NCBI RefSeq assembly: GCF_012935325.2
Contig: NZ_JABBYG020000007.1
Span: forward strand, 1-64,000
Direction: 5' to 3'
DNA: 64,000 nucleotides
Source of the DNA: Paenibacillus sp. PL91
Lineage (GTDB): Bacteria; Bacillota; Bacilli; Paenibacillales; Paenibacillaceae
Of this stretch, positions 9,301 through 16,942 are shown piece by piece. The notes beneath the pieces were generated by a model. The model was not told where the DNA came from. It did not search any database and saw nothing but the letters and a program-made list of their open reading frames with translations. Each line of letters begins with the position of its first letter. The stretch's first letter is position 1. Position numbers and translations under genes: made by a program.

Positions 9301-9771
9301 GATGTCGTACCAAATGCGGAGCTGCGCCAAAGCAACTCGTACTTTAGCAGCTCGGATGGCAAGTTCAATAACCGCTATGAGGCGCAAGAGCGCTTTGGCG
9401 AGCTGCGTGAAGGGACAGTACCGGTTAAAGGCGGCTGGCGGATCTATTCAAGCGGCCCCGGCATTTATATGAACCAATTGATTTCGAATGCACTCGGCAT
9501 TCGTCAATCAGAAGGCGAGCTGGTCATCGATCCGGTTCTGCCTGCCAAGCTTGACGGCATGCAATTCGAATTCATGTGGAACGGCTTGCCGATCATCTTC
9601 GTCTATCGCATCAGCGAGGCGAAGCAGATTACAAAGATTACGATTAACGGCAAGGAAATGCCGCTAATACCGTCAGCTAACCGCTATCGTACAGGCGGTA
9701 TGCAAATTCCGGGCGAGCAATTGAAAGCAAGCCTGAATGCGGCATCCAACCGGATAGAAATTTTTATGTAA
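6379..9771 (+). CDS. GH94 1,2-beta-oligoglucan phosphorylase (SOGP type)
   Basis: About 1130 residues, the usual size of SOGP enzymes and longer than cellobiose phosphorylases. It carries family signatures: 'RTNEAYMSQYVD' near residue 150, 'GGAAWGTRDVCQGP' near 640, 'GDGDWDDTLQPA' near 775 (the region of the GH94 catalytic acid) and 'VKGGWRIYSSGPGIY' near 1020. The reaction expected is reversible phosphorolysis of beta-1,2-glucans of DP 3 or more, giving alpha-glucose-1-phosphate and a shortened oligomer in the cytoplasm. A GTG at 6370 is also in frame; ATG 6379 is better spaced from AAAGG (6363-6367). The motif blocks agree closely with the characterised Listeria enzyme as remembered; no alignment was run. 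Confidence 0.92.
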   Translation: MEAVIDTLKAMDLVQIKAGELTFDFLSSGDLARAVHQGTMLNQVVSNAVDGSLNNLYLRMHGAEGISYEPLLGIRSTSRMSAAGERLLWEGTAFGSIPYRVVFTATKHGIWFWDVTVDSLGSEAKIDIIYGQDIGLADIGAVRTNEAYMSQYVDHKAFKDEKQGYVLCFRQNQPMQGGAFPYVQHGSLTGAAGYSTDGFQFFGLSYKETDVPEALAKPTLANEVYQYEFGYAALQSELTQLKGEARFVFYGLFKADHPSAVDSLAFGAEVRSAWEEVERSKDADLSAASEPSAQVEIAADIGSPVRTASMTSAEIDAYFPFRHQEEWQDGKLLSFFTDSHEHVVLKEKELLVERPHGHILMSGGNDKMTENVMTTTSYMYGIFNSQLLAGNTNFHKMLTNARSALNTLKTSGQRIYVEVEGTYRLLTMPSMFEIGFNYARWYYKMADDTLIITNFTTVDTPEVRLHLRSVNGKAYRCLVSNQVSMNNNEYELPFHMEQADGVFSFKANRESISSSVFPNLQYRMTVNGADMTAGDESLLISGVKPGAASLVVLQLGASTEWTITMQGLLHGEDLPLIERKSELEIERYREFFRDVMNGFRLSGEGTAEAAAELDKVNALAWWYTHNMLVHYSVPHGLEQYGGAAWGTRDVCQGPTEYFMAMRKYEQVAEILKTVYSHQYEDDGNWPQWFMFDQYFRIQQEESHGDIIVWPLKVLGDYLAATKDYSILQERVPYTVRHKGEFTTESATLLEHALKEIAYMKDHFLHDTHLSSYGDGDWDDTLQPANAQLKQYMISSWTVALTYQVIAQFGRVMEAVDAVQAAELTELATAIKEDFNRYMLQQEVIPGFVYMEKPGDAKLMLHPTDTTTGIQYRLLPMTRSMISELLTEEQAAEHYRIIKEQLYCPDGVRLMDRPAQYAGGVSTNFKRAEQAANFGREVGLQYVHAHIRYVEAMAKLGKTDEVWQSLLMINPVGLRDVVPNAELRQSNSYFSSSDGKFNNRYEAQERFGELREGTVPVKGGWRIYSSGPGIYMNQLISNALGIRQSEGELVIDPVLPAKLDGMQFEFMWNGLPIIFVYRISEAKQITKITINGKEMPLIPSANRYRTGGMQIPGEQLKASLNAASNRIEIFM

Positions 9772-9777
9772 GAAGCT

Positions 9778-9810
9778 GACTGGCGGTATCCAAGAACCGC
9801 CAGTCTTTGT
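9778..9810 (+). terminator. Hairpin between GH94 gene and lacI-type gene
   Basis: A perfect 10-bp stem, GACTGGCGGT / ACCGCCAGTC, with an 8-base loop is followed by only TTTGT. The weak T-run suggests partial termination, which would let some transcripts read into the regulator gene. Confidence 0.7.
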
Positions 9811-9849
9811 GATATAGTGAAGGAACAATGATAGATAGGAGCGAGTGCT

Positions 9850-10833
9850 GTGGTTAGTATTAAGGATATCGCTAAACAAGCGGGGGTCTCGATCTCGACG
9901 GTATCTTACGCGCTTAACGGCAGCCCCAAGGTGACGGACGAGACGACAGCAAGAATACTTGCTATCGCCAAGGAATTGAATTATGTCCCGAACGCTGCTG
10001 CGAGATCGCTCAAGACGAGGGAAACGAAAATTATCGGTGTCTTTCTTACCGACTTCAGCGGCGCGTTCTATGGCGATCTCCTGCAAGGAACGAAGGAGAT
10101 TCTGTCGCAAAAGGGCTATGACCTTATTGTATGCAGCGGCAAGCAGTCCCATCGGATGCTGCCCGAGCGCATGATCGACGGGGCCATTATATTGGATGAG
10201 ACATTCGGCAGCGAAGAGCTGATGAGCTATGCAGATCGCGGCCATAAGCTCGTTGTACTGGATCGAGAGCTTTCGCATCCGAACATCAATCAGGTGCTGC
10301 TCGACAACAAGGCGGGAGCTAGGCTGGCGGCGGAATATCTTATCGAGCAAGGGCATCGAACGCTTTACGTCGTAACGGGACCTAGCGGCTCATACGATTC
10401 GAAGCAGCGGCTGCAGGCAGTTACGCAAGCGGTAGAGCGGACAGCCGGCGTTACGCTTACCGTCATCGAAGGCGATTTCAACAAGTCGGCGGGGGAGCGG
10501 GCAGCGGCGCGAATTATGGCAGACAGCAGCGGCGGTTCGGTCTCCGCCTCTGTGTTTTGCTTCAATGATGAGATGGCGATCGGCATGTACAATTATTTGG
10601 CGGGGAACTATCCGAACATTCGGATTGGGGAACATATTCATATCGTTGGGTTCGATAATATGGAGCTGGCTTCGTATACGCAGCCACGTCTATCCACGAT
10701 TGATTATTCGAAGCGCAAATGGGGAGCGCTTGCTGCCGAGCAGCTCATTAAGCTTATAAGCGGCGAAACGGTTGAGCATGAACGGATATATGTTACGCTA
10801 ATCAAAGGCAATTCAGTCAGAACGGCTAAGTAA
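9850..10833 (+). CDS. LacI-family regulator of the beta-1,2-glucan locus
   Basis: 327-residue repressor. Its N-terminal helix-turn-helix is 'SIKDIAKQAGVSISTVSYALNG' (split here for reading as SIKDIAKQAG / VSISTVSYALNG), followed by a periplasmic-binding-protein-like sensor domain ending in 'VGFDNMELASYTQPRLSTIDY', standard for the family. Start GTG 9850 has AGGAG eight bases upstream. It lies 78 bp after the GH94 gene, past a weak terminator. The four AAACGTTT palindromes in the 3669-4121 divergent region have the form bound by LacI-family proteins and fit this regulator. The inducer is probably a short beta-1,2-glucan (inference). Confidence 0.93.
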   Translation: MVSIKDIAKQAGVSISTVSYALNGSPKVTDETTARILAIAKELNYVPNAAARSLKTRETKIIGVFLTDFSGAFYGDLLQGTKEILSQKGYDLIVCSGKQSHRMLPERMIDGAIILDETFGSEELMSYADRGHKLVVLDRELSHPNINQVLLDNKAGARLAAEYLIEQGHRTLYVVTGPSGSYDSKQRLQAVTQAVERTAGVTLTVIEGDFNKSAGERAAARIMADSSGGSVSASVFCFNDEMAIGMYNYLAGNYPNIRIGEHIHIVGFDNMELASYTQPRLSTIDYSKRKWGALAAEQLIKLISGETVEHERIYVTLIKGNSVRTAK

Positions 10834-10856
10834 AACAAAATGGCAGGAAATGACCC

Positions 10857-10898
10857 GAGAGATTTTCTATCCTTATGATAGGGAATCTCTTTATTTTA
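10857..10898 (+). terminator. Rho-independent terminator after the lacI-type gene
   Basis: A GAGAGATT...AATCTCT stem with inner CTATC/GATAG pairing is followed by TTATTTTA. It closes the glucan locus. Confidence 0.85.
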
Positions 10899-10994
10899 TA
10901 CTTAGCGATGGGATTCCATCTAGATTTGAAAAATCGAGCTCCGCTTTCATTCCTATGTTGTTTTCCGTGCCTGCAAAAAAGTTTAGAAAAGCAG

Positions 10995-11034
10995 TTGACA
11001 ACTGTTTCAAAATATATTATCTTTAATTCAAGAT
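10995..11034 (+). promoter_or_regulatory. mhqR-type promoter with overlapping MhqR-like operator
   Basis: TTGACA (10995-11000), 17 bp, then TATCTT (11018-11023). The inverted repeat ATCTT-TAATTC-AAGAT (11019-11034) overlaps the -10 box. It closely resembles the ATCTCGAATTCGAGAT operator known for Bacillus subtilis MhqR, so the gene is probably autorepressed. Confidence 0.8.
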
Positions 11035-11077
11035 AATTAACTTAAAGATAAATGCAGCGCAGAAGGGAGTGATAATC

Positions 11078-11530
11078 ATGGCCAACGAAAAACAAAAACA
11101 AAATGATTCATTAGATCTCTTCATCGCGCTGTCTAGAGCGACCCAATGGGTGAACGCGCATGCGGATCGCGATATACGTAAAAATGGCTTAAACCGGACA
11201 GAATTCGGCGTGCTTGAGCTGTTGTATCACAGAGGGCCGCAGCCCTTGCAGCAAATCGGCGAAAAGGTGCTGATGAGCAGCGGCAACATTACGTATGTGG
11301 TCGACAAGCTGGAGAAGAAGCAAGCAGTTCGCCGCAGAGCCTCAACCGAGGATAGACGTCTTATCTACGCCGAGCTGACCGATCAGGGCAAGCAGTTCGT
11401 GGAGGAAGTATTCCCCGGCCATCAAGCGACGATCGAGCAAGCGGTAAACGGGCTTACGGCGGAAGAGAAGCAAGTGGCAAGCAAGCTTCTGAAGAAGCTA
11501 GGCAAGTTTGCGCAGGAGAATTATAAGTAG
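11078..11530 (+). CDS. mhqR: MarR-family regulator, MhqR-like
   Basis: 150-residue winged-helix MarR protein. The DNA-binding part ('ALQQ' position is 'PLQQIGEKVLMSSGNITYVVDKLE', read here in two halves PLQQIGEKVLM / SSGNITYVVDKLE) is followed by the wing motif 'STEDRRLIYAELT'. ATG 11078 is chosen over the in-frame GTG 11069 because the GGGAG site overlaps the latter. Both its own promoter and the next transcript carry MhqR-like operators, and the genes that follow (DoxX, ring-cleaving dioxygenase, MhqD-like hydrolase) are the known MhqR regulon. In B. subtilis MhqR is derepressed by quinones and related electrophiles. The symbol is by analogy. Confidence 0.85.
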   Translation: MANEKQKQNDSLDLFIALSRATQWVNAHADRDIRKNGLNRTEFGVLELLYHRGPQPLQQIGEKVLMSSGNITYVVDKLEKKQAVRRRASTEDRRLIYAELTDQGKQFVEEVFPGHQATIEQAVNGLTAEEKQVASKLLKKLGKFAQENYK

Positions 11531-11625
11531 CTGGGATGTTCTTAAATGAGCAGAGTCCTCATTCTTTTCAAAGCGAAGTAGGCTTTAACAGCTATAGGCG
11601 GCATCAGCCGCTCCTGTTCGTCTAA

Positions 11626-11643
11626 TATCTTAAATTAGAGATT
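11626..11643. promoter_or_regulatory. Second MhqR-like operator, upstream of the DoxX gene
   Basis: ATCTTAAATTAGAGAT (11627-11642) matches the ATCT-N8-AGAT form with a central AATT. A degenerate second copy follows within 20 bp. It lies about 50 bp upstream of the DoxX start, so the downstream genes probably form a second transcript under the same repressor. Confidence 0.7.
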
Positions 11644-11690
11644 CTTTAATTAGCGATAAAAACAAAAACAAAAAAATGGAGGAATTTAAA

Positions 11691-12092
11691 ATGAGTATGG
11701 CATTAGGATTGTTGGTAGTTCGTGTAGTTGTAGGTTTGTTGTTTGTAGGGCATGGCGCGCAGAAGCTGTTCGGATGGTTTGGCGGTTATGGTCCAAAAGG
11801 AACGGGCGGCTGGATGGAGTCGATTGGCATTAAGCCAGGGGTAGCTATGGCGGTAGCCGCCGGACTGATGGAGTTGGTTGGTGGACTGTTATTTGCAGCA
11901 GGACTTCTTACGCCGCTTGCCGCAGCGCTTATCGTGCTCGCGATGCTGGGCGCCATTGTAAAGGTGCATGGTCCGAACGGCCTATGGGCTACAGCTAATG
12001 GTTATGAATATAATTTGGTGTTAGTAGCCATTGCTATAGGTGTTGCTTTAACAGGTGCTGGCGACTATTCGATTGATGCGCTTATCCGTTAA
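11691..12092 (+). CDS. mhqP: DoxX-family membrane protein (MhqP-like)
   Basis: 133-residue integral membrane protein with four likely transmembrane helices. The DoxX signature 'RVVVGLLFVGHGAQKLFGWFG' opens the protein (residues about 8-28; quoted in part as VGHGAQKLFGWFG). The true start is ATG 11691: the upstream in-frame ATG 11676 overlaps the GGAGG ribosome site (11678-11682). B. subtilis MhqP is a DoxX protein of the same size in the quinone-induced mhqNOP operon. Its biochemical function is not established; it may support redox homeostasis at the membrane. Confidence 0.87.
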   Translation: MSMALGLLVVRVVVGLLFVGHGAQKLFGWFGGYGPKGTGGWMESIGIKPGVAMAVAAGLMELVGGLLFAAGLLTPLAAALIVLAMLGAIVKVHGPNGLWATANGYEYNLVLVAIAIGVALTGAGDYSIDALIR

Positions 12093-12157
12093 TCTGTCAT
12101 TTGGTTCGTTACATTACTTTAAAACTAAACTAATATAAAATAGGGAGTGTGTTCGAT

Positions 12158-13105
12158 ATGACAACGCAAACGACTGGTATTCATCATATAACTGCTTTTG
12201 TAAGAAATCCTCAGGTTACGGCTGATTTTTACGCAGGGGTGCTTGGCCTCCGCTTGATTAAAAAAACGATCAACTTTGATGCCCCTGAGGTTTATCATCT
12301 GTACTTCGGCAATGAAATCGGAAGTCCGGGTACGATCATTACGTTTTTCCCTTGGGAAAACTCACGCAAAGGCAAAGTTGGCGGCGGTCAGGTTGGTTAC
12401 ACCACCTATGTTGTTCCCACTGATGCGTTCGATTTCTGGAAAGAGCGGCTTGCAAAGCTGAATGTAGATGCGGTGCAAACGTCGAGATTCGGCGAACAGT
12501 ATTTGCAATTTGTCGATCCGGACGGCTTAAAGCTTGAAATCGTTGCCCGTGAGCAAGGCGCTTTAAGCAAATGGGCATTTGGCGGAGTTCCAGCGGATAA
12601 AGCGATCAAAGGGTTCGGGGGCGCGATTTTGTACAGTACCGCTCCTGCCCAAACGGCTGAGCTTCTTGTAAAAGTGATGGGGCTTTCGAAAGTCGGAGAA
12701 GAGGGCGGCTATGCCCGCTTTCAAGCGACAGGTGACCTCGGCAACCTAATCGACGTTAATGTCGAAAGCATGGAGCTGGGCCATGGCGGCGCCGGCACTG
12801 TCCACCATATCGCATGGCGGGCGAAAGACGATGCGGAGCATGCGCTATGGAGAAGCCATGTCGAGAGCAATGGGTTCCAGCCTACGCCAATCGTAGACCG
12901 TCAATATTTTAACGCGATCTACTTCCGCGAAGCCGGCGGCATTTTATTCGAGATTGCAACGGATCCTCCGGGCTTTGCTCGCGATGAAGAGCCGGCGCAC
13001 CTCGGCGAGAAGCTGATGCTTCCTGCTTGGTATGAAGAGCATCGCACACAAATCGAGCAATTATTAACGCCATTTGATATCAGGGTATTGGAGGAGGATA
13101 AATAA
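12158..13105 (+). CDS. Ring-cleaving dioxygenase of the VOC family (MhqO/MhqA-like)
   Basis: 315-residue protein of two tandem vicinal-oxygen-chelate halves. Candidate metal ligands are His in 'GIHHITAFV' near the N-terminus, His in 'TVHHIAWR' (about 212) and Glu in 'ILFEIATD' near 265. It is expected to be a cytoplasmic Fe(II) extradiol-type dioxygenase acting on hydroquinone-like compounds. ATG 12158 has GGGAG ten bases upstream; the in-frame GTG 12149 is too close. Its stop overlaps the start of the next gene by one base (TAATG), indicating translational coupling. Whether it is closest to MhqO, MhqA or MhqE cannot be decided by eye, so no symbol is given. Confidence 0.88.
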   Translation: MTTQTTGIHHITAFVRNPQVTADFYAGVLGLRLIKKTINFDAPEVYHLYFGNEIGSPGTIITFFPWENSRKGKVGGGQVGYTTYVVPTDAFDFWKERLAKLNVDAVQTSRFGEQYLQFVDPDGLKLEIVAREQGALSKWAFGGVPADKAIKGFGGAILYSTAPAQTAELLVKVMGLSKVGEEGGYARFQATGDLGNLIDVNVESMELGHGGAGTVHHIAWRAKDDAEHALWRSHVESNGFQPTPIVDRQYFNAIYFREAGGILFEIATDPPGFARDEEPAHLGEKLMLPAWYEEHRTQIEQLLTPFDIRVLEEDK

Positions 13106-13716
13106 TGAAACATCTATTCAAACAAGGGACCGATCAATCTGCACCCGTACTGCTGCTTTTGCACGGTACGGGAGGAACCGAGCGGGATTTGCTCCCGCTC
13201 GCGGACCACATATCACCAGATTCATCTGTGCTTAGCGTAAGAGGGAATGTGCTGGAGCATGGCATGCCGCGTTATTTCCGCAGACTAGCTGAAGGCGTCT
13301 TTGATCTTGAGGATTTGGTATTCCGTACGAAGGAGCTAAATGATTTTCTAGACAGCGCCGCAATCGAGTATAGCTTTGACCGCAGCAACATCGTAGCGAT
13401 CGGCTATTCCAATGGTGCCAATATTGCAGGAAGCTTGCTGTTCCATTATGAGGGAACGCTGCGCGGCGCGATTTTGCATCACCCGATGGTGCCGATCCGC
13501 GGCTTGGAATTGCCAAATCTGGCTGGCGTGCCTGTCTTTATCGGTGCAGGCTCTAACGATCCGATATGCACGCCGCAGGAGACCGAAGAGCTTGATCGTT
13601 TGCTGCAAGGAGCTGGAGCTCCCGTTACGGTTCACTGGGAGCAGCATGGCCATCAGTTGACGAGCTCAGAGGTAGCAGCCGCTGCCGCTTGGTATAAGAA
13701 AACCTTCAAGTCCTAA
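13105..13716 (+). CDS. mhqD: MhqD-like alpha/beta hydrolase (carboxylesterase/phospholipase family)
   Basis: 203-residue alpha/beta hydrolase. Oxyanion motif 'LLHGTGG' is near residue 19; the nucleophile Ser is in 'GYSNGAN' (about 100); the likely acid is in 'GAGSNDPICTPQE'; the catalytic His is in 'EQHGHQLT' (about 184). Length and motif order match B. subtilis MhqD (YodD). It is cytoplasmic. The ribosome site GGAGGAGGA lies at the end of the dioxygenase gene, and the two reading frames overlap by one base. In the MhqR regulon it follows the ring-cleaving dioxygenase, suggesting hydrolysis of the cleavage product; this is inferred. Confidence 0.88.
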   Translation: MKHLFKQGTDQSAPVLLLLHGTGGTERDLLPLADHISPDSSVLSVRGNVLEHGMPRYFRRLAEGVFDLEDLVFRTKELNDFLDSAAIEYSFDRSNIVAIGYSNGANIAGSLLFHYEGTLRGAILHHPMVPIRGLELPNLAGVPVFIGAGSNDPICTPQETEELDRLLQGAGAPVTVHWEQHGHQLTSSEVAAAAAWYKKTFKS

Positions 13717-13767
13717 TAAAAGCATGCAGATTTAAGCAATCATAATGCCGTGAAAGGGGAGCTGACT

Positions 13768-14382
13768 GTGCTATCCATTGATCCAACGAGCCAAAGCGTA
13801 CAGGATAATTACAAGCTGCTGATCGGCAGCATTGTGCCTAGGCCTATCGCTTTCGTTACGACGCTATCGAGCGAGGGAGTGCTGAATGCAGCGCCGTTCA
13901 GTTTCTTTAATATCGTGACGGCTAATCCGCCGATGGTTGCGGTATCGGTGCAGCGCAAGCCGGGCGGTGCCTTGAAGGACACCGCCCGAAATGCAGCAGC
14001 CGCAGGCGAATTCGTCGTTCATATATCCGACGAGAGTTACATTGAAGCGTTAAATGAGACTGCAGCGAATGTACCGCCTGAGGAGAGCGAGGTAGCTATA
14101 GCCGGACTGACGGCGATTGCGAGTGAACATATTAGCGTACCTGGCGTGGCCGAGGCGAGAATACGAATGGAATGCGTATTGGAGCAATCACTCCCGCTTG
14201 GCGGTACTGAAGCATCTCCAGCTTGTGACCTGCTCATTGGTCGCGTTGTACGATTTCATATCGATGAGGCGTTGTACGAGAACGGTCGGATCAACGCCAA
14301 GGCTTTGAAGCCAGTCAGCCGCCTAGCCGGCAGCGATTATGCGAAGCTGGGCGATCAGTTTTCCATTGAGCGTCCTGTTTGA
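13768..14382 (+). CDS. Flavin reductase-like / DIM6-NTAB family FMN-binding protein
   Basis: 204-residue protein of the flavin reductase-like family. The N-terminal segment 'GSIVPRPIAFVTTLS' and the FMN-site stretch 'NAAPFSFFN' (about residues 40-48) are diagnostic. It would bind FMN and reduce it, or use it on an unknown substrate. GTG 13768 is preferred: AAGGGGAG ends six bases upstream and overlaps the earlier in-frame GTG 13750. It follows mhqD by about 50 bp on the same strand and before the shared terminator, so it is probably the last gene of the electrophile-response transcript. This member is not part of the classic B. subtilis set. Confidence 0.83.
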   Translation: MLSIDPTSQSVQDNYKLLIGSIVPRPIAFVTTLSSEGVLNAAPFSFFNIVTANPPMVAVSVQRKPGGALKDTARNAAAAGEFVVHISDESYIEALNETAANVPPEESEVAIAGLTAIASEHISVPGVAEARIRMECVLEQSLPLGGTEASPACDLLIGRVVRFHIDEALYENGRINAKALKPVSRLAGSDYAKLGDQFSIERPV

Positions 14383-14408
14383 TGAATAGATAAGCAAGCA
14401 ATACGAAA

Positions 14409-14452
14409 CAGCCCGTACCTTGTGAGCATTCACCGGTGCGGGCTGTTTTTTG
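14409..14452 (+). terminator. Rho-independent terminator between convergent units
   Basis: An 11-bp stem, CAGCCCGTACC / GGTGCGGGCTG (one G-U pair), is followed by TTTTTT. It ends the mhq-like transcript and may also stop the convergent phn operon. Confidence 0.9.
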
Positions 14453-14462
14453 ACATTGTAGT

Positions 14463-15266
14463 CTAGATAAGGCGCTTGCGGATCACGCCGGAAAGAAGAT
14501 CAATAATCGTAATTAGAATGACGATACCGAGCAAAATAATGCCGACGCGATCCCAGTTGCGGGTGCTCAGGGCGAAGATGAGCGGCGTGCCGATGCCGCC
14601 TGCCCCAATGACGCCGAGAATGGTCGCAGAGCGCATATTGATTTCGAAGCGGTAGAGCATATACGATAGGAAGCCGGGCAGCACCTGCGGAATGACGGCA
14701 AACCATAGGATTTGCAGCCGATTCGCGCCGGAGGAGAGCAGCGCCTCCACGGGTCCCTTGTCCATATTTTCCACTTCATCGGCAAACAGCTTGCCCAGCA
14801 TGCCGACCGAATGCAAGCCCAGCGCAAGCACGCCGGCGAAGGAGCCTGGCCCGACCGCTTTAATGAACATGAGCGCCAGCACGATTTCGGGAACGGCCCG
14901 AATGAAGCTGAGCACCATTTTGCCAGAGCCTGACACGAATCTCGATCCGCTCATATTAACCGCAGCCCAGAAGGCAAGCGGCAGGCAGAGCAGCGCAGAT
15001 ATAAAGGTGCCCAAAATGGATATGGCGAGCGTCTCCAGCAGGCCTCTCAGCAAATCCTCGCCTTCAGGCAAATAAACGAAGCCCCAGTCCGGGGAGAGGA
15101 TGCCGGTTACGATTGCTTTCGTAATTTGAACGGCGGTTTCTTTAATGCCCGTAAACGGGATGCCCGCAAACGCCCATATATAGACGGCAGCAAGCGCTAA
15201 GTAGATCAGCCAGCGGTAACGGTTATTTTTTGGCTTACGAACGATTGTGTTCCATGGTTTAGTCAT
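14463..15266 (-). CDS. phnE: Phosphonate ABC transporter permease PhnE, second copy
   Basis: 267-residue inner-membrane permease of the phosphonate/phosphite importer family. Signatures are 'LLRGLLETLAISILGTFIS' near residue 69 and the EAA-like loop 'GPVEALLSSGANRLQ' (about 177-191). There are about six membrane segments. The ATG at 15266 overlaps the stop of the upstream permease by four bases (ATGA). Together with the other PhnE it probably makes a heterodimeric channel. It is the distal gene of the phnD-phnC-phnE-phnE operon, facing the terminator at 14409. Confidence 0.93.
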   Translation of the reverse strand: MTKPWNTIVRKPKNNRYRWLIYLALAAVYIWAFAGIPFTGIKETAVQITKAIVTGILSPDWGFVYLPEGEDLLRGLLETLAISILGTFISALLCLPLAFWAAVNMSGSRFVSGSGKMVLSFIRAVPEIVLALMFIKAVGPGSFAGVLALGLHSVGMLGKLFADEVENMDKGPVEALLSSGANRLQILWFAVIPQVLPGFLSYMLYRFEINMRSATILGVIGAGGIGTPLIFALSTRNWDRVGIILLGIVILITIIDLLSGVIRKRLI

Positions 15267-16054
15267 AGCAGCTTCTCCCGCAGCTTCGTGCTTGAATAAT
15301 CAATGAGCAAGACGATGGCTAGTGTAAATATAATGATGACGCTTGTTTTGTCGTATTCCAAAAAACCTAACGTAATTTCATAATAATGACCGATGCCGCC
15401 AGCGCCTACGAGACCAAGCACGGCTGCTGCGCGAACGTTGATCTCAAACGTATAAAGCGTAAAAGACATGAAATGAGCTTGAATTTGCGGGATAACCGCA
15501 TATATAATCCGCTGCAAGCCGGTTGCTCCGACGGCGGTCATCGCTTCAAGCGGTCCGCGGTCTATCGCCTCCAGAGCCTCATAGGTTAGCTTTGCGATTA
15601 AGCCTAATGAGAAAATGGTCAGCGCCATCATGCCCGGCAGCGGGCCGATGCCAACGATGGATACAAAGATGGCCGCGAGCAGCAGATCGGGAATGGTACG
15701 GATCAGATTGAGCACGAAGCGCAAAGGATAACGAAGCCACCCGCTCTTCGTTATGTTGCTGGCGCTAAGCAAAGCGACCGGAATGGCCAATATGGCGCCG
15801 ATTGTCGTGCCGATGAGCGCCATTCGAATCGTCTCCAGCATCGCGCCGACGATATTGTCGAAATAGGACCATTTTGGCGGGAACATCTCCTCAAGCAGGT
15901 CGAACATATTCGGAAAACCTTCAATAAGCTCCCCTAACGTAGCATCGGTCTGGACGGAGCTGCCCCACAGCAGCAAAATAATGATCATTGCCGTCAAATA
16001 ATGCTTAAGCCTGCTTGGCGCCTTCGGACGATTAAGCTCCGTTTGTGTACTCAT
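15263..16054 (-). CDS. phnE: Phosphonate ABC transporter permease PhnE, first copy
   Basis: 263-residue PhnE-family permease with '[20 protein letters not shown]' (about residues 72-91), the loop '[17 protein letters not shown]', and about six membrane segments. It overlaps phnC by four bases (ATGA) and the second permease by four bases, so translation of all three is coupled. It is only partly similar to the second PhnE, consistent with two diverged subunits rather than a recent duplication. Confidence 0.93.
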   Translation of the reverse strand: MSTQTELNRPKAPSRLKHYLTAMIIILLLWGSSVQTDATLGELIEGFPNMFDLLEEMFPPKWSYFDNIVGAMLETIRMALIGTTIGAILAIPVALLSASNITKSGWLRYPLRFVLNLIRTIPDLLLAAIFVSIVGIGPLPGMMALTIFSLGLIAKLTYEALEAIDRGPLEAMTAVGATGLQRIIYAVIPQIQAHFMSFTLYTFEINVRAAAVLGLVGAGGIGHYYEITLGFLEYDKTSVIIIFTLAIVLLIDYSSTKLREKLL

Positions 16055-16824
16055 GCGCGTCGCTCTCCCAGCAGCTCGGCTTCTTCAATCGGGCGTCCGT
16101 AAATTTCCGCAAAACGTTCGTCAGTCGCCTCAGCAACAGGGCCGTCAAATACGACTTGTCCAGCGCGCAAGCCGATGATCCGGGTAGCGTATTGCCTCGC
16201 CAAATCCACATAGTGCAGATTCACAACCGTAGTGATGCCCAGATCGATATTGATTTTTTTGAGATCATCCATGACTTGCTTCGTCGTAAGCGGATCTAAA
16301 GAGGCGACGGGCTCGTCTGCCAAAATAATTTTGGCTTCCTGCGCGAGCACGCGCGCGATCGCTACACGCTGCTGCTGTCCGCCGGACAGCTCATCGGCGC
16401 GCGAATACGCCTTTTCGACAATATTAACGCGTTCCAGCGCTTCGAATGCAATATTCATATCCTTCTCGGGAAATCGTCCCGATATCGTTCTTAGAGTGGA
16501 ATGATAGCCGACGCGGCCCGCGAGCACGTTGCGCAGCACGGAAGAACGCTTGACGAGGTTGAAGCTTTGAAAAATCATGCCGATGTTGCGGCGGATCAAA
16601 CGCAGCTGCTTCCCTTTCGCGCTTGTAATGGATTGTCCTTCAATGAGAATATCGCCCTCCGAAATATCGTGAAGACGGTTAATCGAGCGCAGCAGCGTCG
16701 ATTTTCCGGCGCCCGAAAGCCCGACGATGACGATGAATTCCCCTTTTGCAAACGTTAAATTAATGTTGTTCAAGCCTTTTGTCCCGTTTGGGTACAATTT
16801 AGATACATTCTGAAGCTCTATCAC
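16051..16824 (-). CDS. phnC: Phosphonate ABC transporter ATP-binding protein PhnC
   Basis: 257-residue ABC ATPase. Walker A is '[10 protein letters not shown]' (about residues 35-44); the signature is '[17 protein letters not shown]' (about 145); Walker B is '[13 protein letters not shown]'; the switch His is in '[10 protein letters not shown]', which matches PhnC proteins. It sits on the cytoplasmic face and drives the two PhnE subunits. Start GTG 16824 has AAAGGA about ten bases upstream. An intercistronic hairpin (16867-16900) separates it from phnD. Confidence 0.94.
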   Translation of the reverse strand: MIELQNVSKLYPNGTKGLNNINLTFAKGEFIVIVGLSGAGKSTLLRSINRLHDISEGDILIEGQSITSAKGKQLRLIRRNIGMIFQSFNLVKRSSVLRNVLAGRVGYHSTLRTISGRFPEKDMNIAFEALERVNIVEKAYSRADELSGGQQQRVAIARVLAQEAKIILADEPVASLDPLTTKQVMDDLKKINIDLGITTVVNLHYVDLARQYATRIIGLRAGQVVFDGPVAEATDERFAEIYGRPIEEAELLGERRA

Positions 16825-16866
16825 GGGAGGATCATTCCTTTGCTCAATATCGTCGTAATAAAGGAT

Positions 16867-16900
16867 AGCCAGTCCGGGCGCAAGTAGGCGCGAACTGGCT
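16867..16900 (-). promoter_or_regulatory. Intercistronic hairpin between phnD and phnC
   Basis: A long stem is built on AGCCAGT / ACTGGCT with GC-rich inner pairing. No strong T-run follows on the minus strand. It probably attenuates expression of the ATPase and permeases relative to the binding protein, or protects phnD mRNA. Confidence 0.65.
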
Positions 16901-16942
16901 TTCGATACGCTATTAGAGGTGCTTTTTTGCGGGGATGGAAGA

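Noticed and set aside
8287..9387. 366-residue open frame on the minus strand inside the GH94 gene
   Set aside because: It is antisense to conserved GH94 motifs, has no ribosome site, and is rich in His/Arg/Leu as expected from the complement of a GC-balanced coding frame.
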